From Anisus vortex (taxonomy: Eukaryota; Mollusca; Gastropoda; Planorbidae), in the NCBI GenBank assembly GCA_949126835.1, contig OX421497.1:21944612-22008611 (forward strand): a stretch of DNA of 64,000 bases, given 5' to 3'. Position numbers and translations under genes: made by a program. The notes under the pieces are model-generated. The model had not been told where the DNA came from. It did no database searches and saw nothing but the letters and a program-made list of their open reading frames with translations. Each line of letters opens with the position of its first letter. Position 1 is the stretch's first letter. This document shows positions 57,839 through 64,000 of the stretch, in pieces.

Positions 57839-58350
57839 GTTGGGCGCAGTGGCGTAGCTAGGGAGGGGCAGGGGGGACATATGTCCTCGGGCGCCACGTT
57901 AGGGGGCTCCAAAATTAGTATTAAAACTAATTATTTAATTTTATTTTGATGTAAACTAATGTATCCCAAATACGTTTGCAAGTTTGAATTTTGGACCTCC
58001 ACAAATATCTTCATTACAAACCAGTTGGCAAGCATGATTAAGGCGCCCCCATTGAGCATTAAGGGGTGCCATTCTACTAATACAACAAATGACACATCCA
58101 CAATGTAGGATTGCTGATGGCGTTGTTTTTAAAACAAAGATCAGTTCGGGTTCAAATATTATTCTTGATAATATACTGAAAGTGGCATCTGGTTTTAACA
58201 ATTATACAGATTGGATAATTTCGATATACTTAGCATGAGTAGGCCCTACACTCATCTAAACAGGATCCAGTTGTTATCACATCTTTTGGAACAGTTGAAA
58301 GTATATATTTGTTTTTCTCTCGTTCAAAAACTCGTTGGGGATAATTAAAA

Positions 58351-60620
58351 AGAGTTGTGCCAATCACAGTGAAGAGGGAGTCTGAAACACGCTGGGGTGC
58401 ACGATCAGAAGCTGTTAACGCTATTTATGAAGGACTAGATGAATTAGTGGGGCTGTTCGAAAAATTATCAGAAGATGCAACTATGACGCCTGACAAAAGA
58501 AGTGATGCAGATACTTTGCTGGCAGGTATATTAAACTTACTAGTTTTGTTACATTTCTGGAACATCCTACTTGGGAAAATTGATCGTATCCAGAAACGGT
58601 TGCAGGATCCTACTATGAATTTTGAAAAAGCAGCAAGCTTCTGATCTTGAATCGCTAGAGCAAGAACTTGTCAACATTCGTGATAATTTGAGCCAAGTTG
58701 CGGTAAACAATGGAAAAACAAGATGCACAACTTGGGGAATCGAGGTTAACAGAAGGATTAGACCACAAAGAAAAATGCCTGGAGAATTAGCAAGAGATGC
58801 CGACTTTCTGCAGAAGAAGAAACTGCACGTGATATGACCAGCGTAATTGATAGACTCAGCAGATATCAATACGAATTTTACGTCTAAAAAAGCTAAACAC
58901 CAAATTTGGATTTTTACTAGACGTCAAAACTCTTCTCGCTGAGACAAATGTCGATACACTTCTTCAAAATTGCAAAATTTCTACGACACTGTCGTCAATG
59001 GTCACGAATTGTGCACAGCAATCGGAAACTGCAAAATGCTGCTCAGTGCCCGGACTGAAGTTCTACCGGAAAATTTTTTGGATCTTCTTGGTTTTGTTGT
59101 TTCATATGGAGATGACGTATTTCCGAATCTGCGCATTTCACTGCAAATACTTCTAACGATTGCTGTTTCAATTGCAATTTGTGAGCGGGCCTTCAGCAAA
59201 CTGAAGCTTATTTTGTCTTATTTAATTCAATGGGTCAAGATAGTCTGAGTCAGGGGTCGGCAACCTAGGGCACAGACAGCGATTTTCAATGGCACTGGAG
59301 AGACTTCCAAGAGGTGTTTTTTTTTATTGAAGAAAAAAGATGTTTTTTTATTGATGAAAAAAACATTTTCCAGTTCTTAATGAGGAAAACTGACTGTTGA
59401 AGACGATGTTTCTTAATGACAGAGCGACACATTTCAGTTAGTTGAACGCATTAACAAGGACGGGTTAAATCAAGTGGGTTAAATGGACAAACAATTAATG
59501 CAGGAAATATTCTTTTACAACTGTTTAACGTAAATCAATTGTATATCTCTAATAATAAAATATTGTAATAAATACCATAATGCTGGATTTATAAAAAGAA
59601 AGAATAATTAGTCAGTAATATTTGTTATATTACAAAACATAACTTGTTTGGCATCAATATTGAATCAAAATTAGAAACTTTATTTGAATTAAAGGGAGAT
59701 AATTAGCCCGTTTTAAATATGCTATTATTTCTAATATTGTGTTTCTAATTCTTTTTTTTATTTTATAATAGACTAAATTGACTAAATGGTCTACAACTTA
59801 TAACGTTATAATGACCAAACTGTAAAATGTAGTTGAAAATTATATAAATATTAGATCTATAATCTATATGACTAAAACATTTTATGCACATTTTTTAAAC
59901 ATTACATTAACTACCCAGTTTGTATGATTACTACACATGAATTCCGCTCTACTATAGTGCAGTATACAATGTAGTGAAGCATTGAGCAAATTAAAGACAA
60001 TCTATCGTCTTTTCTTCATTGTAAAATATATGAGATTGTACATGTAAAATCTTAAATAAACATATTTGAAAAAAAAAAAATAATAAATAAAAAAATAAAA
60101 AATAAAGACAATCTCAGTTAAACTGAGAATAAACTATCATCAATAGGCCTATTATCAGTTGCTAGATCCTTATCTGGACAACCAAATGATAATGTTTACA
60201 AAATCATTACCAAAAATGTGAAAGTTTGGTAATATTATTTTTTTGGTATAAATGCAAATAAAAAGGTTGATAATCACAAACGCGTTAATTATTGTTATTA
60301 AATATAAAACGCTTTACCGTTATTTTTTCCATAAATTTCCTTTGCTTTTGGCCTTGGTCTTGCTACGAAGTTAAATTGTCTTATAGTTATAAAATATATT
60401 TTTAAAAAAGTATAATAAAGCAGGTTGACTTTTAGGCTGTGGCACGCTGAACGGTTTAGAAATCCTACTTTGGCACGCAATTAGCAAAAGGTTACCGAAC
60501 CCTGGTCTGGGTGATCTTGCACTCCTTAGCTTCGAAAGAGAAACACTTGAGAAAATTAATTTTGACAACGTGATTGACGAGTTTACGACAGTCAAATCAA
60601 GGAGGATCAATTTGTTGTAG
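58351..60620 (+). pseudogene. hAT transposase C-terminal half, split by the nested hAT
   Basis: The frame 58357-58644 has VKRESETRWGARSEAV, a typical hAT segment. A shifted frame follows with MPGELARDADF (about 58760-58810). ICERAFSKLKLILSYL (to 59220) is the start of the dimerisation region. The frame is then interrupted at 59251 by the nested element. Directly after that element, LGDLALLSFERETLEKINF and IDEFTTVKSRR (60507-60620) complete the dimerisation region up to a TAG. The flanking GTCTGRGT duplication explains the split. Confidence 0.85.
59251..60504. mobile_element. 1254 bp non-autonomous hAT nested in the transposase of another hAT
   Basis: The ends are CAGGGGTCGGCAACCTAGG and, inverted, CAGGGTTCGGTAACCTTTTG. 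The flanks GTCTGAGT (59243-59250) and GTCTGGGT (60505-60512) match at 7 of 8 positions. The interior is AT-rich and carries no transposase. The terminal regions resemble the small elements at 32482-32708 and 3659-3770. Confidence 0.85.
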
Positions 60621-60882
60621 ACTATGTCTATTCCATTCATGTATAATTAGTAGAATAAATTAATTTGAAATAAATTGTTTACAATCGTATAGATCCTTAT
60701 TAGTCTGTATTCTATTTCATTAAAATACCAGATGCTTCGAAAATGAACCATATAAACCGTACAATTTCAAAATTTTCTTGGGTGCTCAGTGAGCCTCCAG
60801 ACTCTGTCGGTCCGAGAAGGGGCGCCGACTTTGTGTCATGTCCCCGGGCACAGATGACCCTAGCTACGCCACTGGTTGGGCG

Positions 60883-61509
60883 ACTGCGATGAGAGACTGT
60901 GTTGATTTGAGCTGAACTGTGACGTAGTGTTGGTTGTTATTAGTAGGCCTATCTCATTAAAATTTTATTTTTATGTCGTTTCTTCAATGAGTTTTGTTGA
61001 TTACATTAATTGTACACAAGATCCCGCAGTCACCACAACTACTATGAAAATTTGTAGGCCTACTAAATGTATACATTTTTTATTTATTTATTAGACTGTT
61101 GGTGCCATAAGGTATGTGTAGTAGCCTATGTTATAATTCACCAGTTTATTTGGCACGGTGTAGGCCTACTATGGGATAATTTAAATACAATAATAAAGAA
61201 TGCAAAAATTATACTATGAATTACCTCCCCTACATCGTTTGTGACATTTGTGCAATACAGAACAAAAATTCTCTCTGTGCGAACCTGTTAGTTTCTTACC
61301 TGATATTTTCCTCTATAAAAAGAAAAAGCTAATTGATCACCTAAAAAACAATATCAAACACTTTAGAATAAACTTGACAGATAGGCATACAATATGTAAA
61401 TGAGTAATCATAAAGACGTAAAAATTACTTTCCATTTCTGCCAAGTAAGCTTAGGCTATTGTAAGTAAGCCCACATCTTTTTTTTTCTTCTTATTTTTTA
61501 TCGCAACAG
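60883..61509. other. AT-rich spacer without a recognised gene
   Basis: No coding, RNA or repeat feature can be supported. Confidence 0.5.
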
Positions 61510-63603
61510 AGGACGTGACACAGCCATCTCCATCTTCTTTTCTTGATTTCTCCAATTATGAATTTTATTCCAGTTCTCTTGCGAACTTCACTGTTGGAGA
61601 TGTGAAGTTAATCTTTAGTATACTTAGGAGGCATCTTATTTCAAACCCTCCGAGGCGGCTTTCGATTTTGGTATTGGTCTTCCAGGTCTCTGCAGCATAA
61701 AGAAGGACTGAACGTACATTTGACTTGTAGGCCCCTATAGTTTCAGTTTTGTTCTTAGCTGCAGAGAGGATGACTTCCATATTTTACCCAGTTTGTTGAA
61801 GGCCTGAGCTGCCATAGCTAGTCTGGTGGAGATTTCCATGTCTATGCTTCCATTAGCTGAGATCTAGCTGCCAAGGTATTTAAAGTTTTCAATCTCTTCT
61901 ATTTCTGCACCAATAGCATTTGTCTTTTGAGAGCTTCTTGTCTTCACTTTCATAAGTTTTTGTTTTGCCGCAGTTAATCTTTAGTCCAACACTTTTGGCT
62001 ATTTGTTCTACTCTTGTTGTCTTCTCCCGGATATCTGATTGAGAATGAGAGAGCAGAGCTATGTCATCTGAAAAATCGCAGTTTTCTAGATAGGAAGTTA
62101 GTCCCCATACTAGGCCTCGGGGTTTGTCTGCAGTAGCTCTCCTCATGACCCGCCAACTACTATTAAGAAGATAACAGGTGAGATAAAAAAAAATCCTTGT
62201 CGGACACCTGTTTTCACTTGAAACCATTCACTCTGTTGGTTTTCATGGCGTACACATCACTGATTACCAGTATATATGTCTTTCAGGATGTTAATGTAAT
62301 GCCTGGGAATCCATATGATTCCAAAATTGTCCATAGCGTTGGGTGGTGGATGCTATCGAAAATCTATGTAGTTGATGTACAAAGAGGAGTTCCATTCCAA
62401 TGACTGTTCCATTATGGTACGCAGGACAAAGATTTGATCATTGCATGATCTTCCTGCTCTGAAAACAGCTTGTTCTTCACGTAGGACTCTCTCTATTCCT
62501 GTTCTCATTCTCATCAGTAGGATTCTACAAAATATTTTTCCAGTTGCAGACAATAGGTTTATGCCTCTCCACTTCTCATATATGGTTAAGGTAGCTTTTC
62601 TTGGGGACTTTGACAAAAATTCCCTCGTTTCCACGAGGTAGGCAAATGTTCTTGGTCCCATATTTTATTAACCCTTTCCGGTCGACTGTCCCTCTAGGTG
62701 GGACAATGCATTTTTCTTATTCTGGTCGAATGTCCCCCCCCCCCCCCCAGTGGGACATAATAATTCGCACCGATTTAAAGTCAAATGTCCCACGCAGTGG
62801 GCCATTTCCGATCTTATATTTTAATATTCCATTTAAGTAAAGCAGAAAAAAATTGATGATTGTAAACAATGTTTAATAGATGCAATTTATTTTTTTATAA
62901 ACAAATGGATATATTGAGATCATTTTTATCGCAACTGAAGCAAAAAATGACTTTGGAAGACAAATTTACAAACTAATACTAGTATTTCTATCTTGAAGGT
63001 AATTTTTCTATTAAATAAAGAATAATTAAGTTTCAAAACAGATGGAAGTATTACACTGTACTAGGGTTCAAAATAAATAAAAGTAATAAGGCCGATTAAG
63101 CTAGGTCTAGGCCTTAGGCTTCTTTGTGAGATTTTTTACTATAGCGAAATGTGTTCTATCTAGCCTATAAATTGCATACAAAATAACAAATTTATTATTT
63201 TTGTGTTAAATTAACTTAAATAGCTTAATTTCATAATATTTTATAATTGTTTTTCTACCAGTGCTCTTGCACACAGTGTTGGACTGGACTTGAGCATGTC
63301 TGCCGTAACTCTATCCTCTCCTGGCGCCTTGTTTCCTTTGGTCTGTTTGATGGCTTCTACTATTTCTTGTTCCATAAAGGGCCCTTTTGACACTTCAATC
63401 TCAAGACCCATGTCTGTGATGTCAGCCTCTGTTTCTGGGTCTGGTTTATTTAGGATATCTTCAAAATGTTCTGCCCACCTCTGGAGCTGGTCTTTCTCTG
63501 TGGTCAGATTATTTCCATTTTTATCTTTAACAGTTGTTGATTTGCTTCTTAGACCTCCCGTAAGGAACTTAATAATTGTGTAGACTGAAATCATTCTAGT
63601 CAA
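61510..63603 (-). pseudogene. decayed LINE (reverse transcriptase type as at 7.5-10.6 kb), interrupted
   Basis: From 63603 downward: VKDKNGNNLTTEKDQLQRWAE and ADMLKSSPTLCARALVE (63603-63241). Then an insertion of about 0.57 kb. Then WRGINLLSATGKIFCRILL, REEQAVFRAGRSCNDQI and LYINYIDF (62661-62353). A shifted frame has FSDDIALLSHSQSDI (62227-61889), where the usual F-A-D-D reads F-S-D-D. SVLLYAAETWKTN (61780-61565) and, in another frame, KKRRWRWLCHVL follow, and then similarity stops. It is the same general LINE type as the plus-strand copy but clearly diverged from it. It is dead because of shifts, stops and the insertion. Confidence 0.8.
62669..63235. mobile_element. insertion in the LINE, with a piggyBac-like left end
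   Basis: LINE codons stop near 63240 and resume near 62660. ATATTTTAT occurs on both sides (62660-62668 and 63236-63244), but it is AT-rich and could be chance. The left end reads TTAACCCTTTCCGG, which resembles piggyBac-type ends at a TTAA site. No matching right end was found. Three TGTCCC...GGGACA-type hairpins follow at 62687-62705, 62731-62757 and 62786-62804. Confidence 0.4.
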
Positions 63604-64000
63604 AATCTAGTCTTCTAGTAGTAGCTGTAAATTCTTTGTGGTTTGATCTCAGCATGAGATTTCCGTTACTTTAATTTAAATATTTAATTTACGTGTACAG
63701 TATTCATACCACTGAAGTGAAGCGGAAGAGATACCTAGTAATCATATAAACTGGGTAGTTAATGTAATGTTTGAAAACGTACATATAATATCTTTAGTCA
63801 TATATATTTATATAATTTCAACTATCTTTTATAATTTGATCATTCTAAAATTATAAATTGTACACAAAAAAGAAACACATTATTAAAAATATTAACGCAA
63901 AGAAAACGGGTTAATTATCTTCCTTCAATTAATTACTTCAAATTAGATGCAAGTATTGTCAAATGAGTTAATTGCTTTAGTATAACTAGTGTTTTTTTCT
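63604..64000. other. AT-rich right end of the window
   Basis: No gene or repeat is recognised beyond possible unaligned LINE 5' sequence. Confidence 0.4.

Larger units (their letters stand above)
57847..60874 (+). mobile_element. hAT DNA transposon with perfect 8 bp TSD, interrupted by another hAT
   Basis: The ends are CAGTGGCGTAGCTAGGGAG and, inverted, CAGTGGCGTAGCTAGGGTC. GTTGGGCG flanks both sides (57839-57846 and 60875-60882). Without the nested element (59251-60504) it is about 1.77 kb. It carries the C-terminal half of a plus-strand transposase and lacks the N-terminal part. Confidence 0.92.

Noticed and set aside
57956..58201. An 81-codon minus-strand frame within the outer hAT
   Set aside because: It has no recognisable domain and runs opposite to the transposase, so it is probably chance.

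Overview
The window is nuclear DNA from an animal, most likely an invertebrate and plausibly a mollusc. That placement is an inference. It rests on the spliced host gene, the density of decayed hAT transposons and non-LTR retrotransposons of types common in mollusc assemblies, the tRNA-like SINE fragments and the very low gene density. Nothing bacterial or viral was recognised.

One host gene can be reconstructed exon by exon: a homologue of NUS1 (Nogo-B receptor), on the minus strand from 54259 down to 46018. It has five exons with GT/AG junctions and matching phases, and encodes 253 residues ending in an R-F-G-K tail. NUS1 is the non-catalytic partner of DHDDS in the ER cis-prenyltransferase that makes the dolichol precursor. 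Its introns hold most of the mobile DNA between 47 and 53 kb. A second, broken coding trace is a THAP-type zinc finger on the minus strand at 38840-38251.

Layout. 1-305: 69-70 bp minisatellite. 0.8-2.6 kb: a complete but internally deleted hAT element with perfect 8 bp target duplications and a second hAT nested in it. 4-7.2 kb: LINE and SINE scraps. 7.5-10.6 kb: a decayed endonuclease/reverse-transcriptase retrotransposon, apparently inserted into an older minus-strand LINE. 12.3-30.1 kb and 31.3-31.8 kb: a polypurine satellite of 25 bp and 60 bp monomers in higher-order blocks, including a duplication with a period near 6 kb. It is interrupted at 30141-31267 by a terminal-inverted-repeat element of unassigned type. 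32.8-34.8 kb: a CR1/Jockey-like LINE fragment with a single stop codon, lying against a decayed hAT transposase (34.8-37.0 kb). 37-46 kb: short hAT elements, two minisatellites and a LINE tail in otherwise featureless AT-rich DNA. 46-54.3 kb: NUS1. 55-60.9 kb: two hAT elements with perfect 8 bp duplications, the second carrying a further hAT inside its transposase. 61.5-63.6 kb: another decayed LINE with an inserted sequence.

The long open reading frames on the minus strand of the satellite (up to 1130 codons) are explained by its pyrimidine-rich, stop-free sequence and are not annotated as genes. The observations that most merit follow-up are three TIR elements with 4 bp target duplications (30141-31267, 49169-50523, 51769-53226), a hairpin-rich repeat with GTTATCCGC arms at 50.65-51.76 kb, and the higher-order architecture of the satellite.
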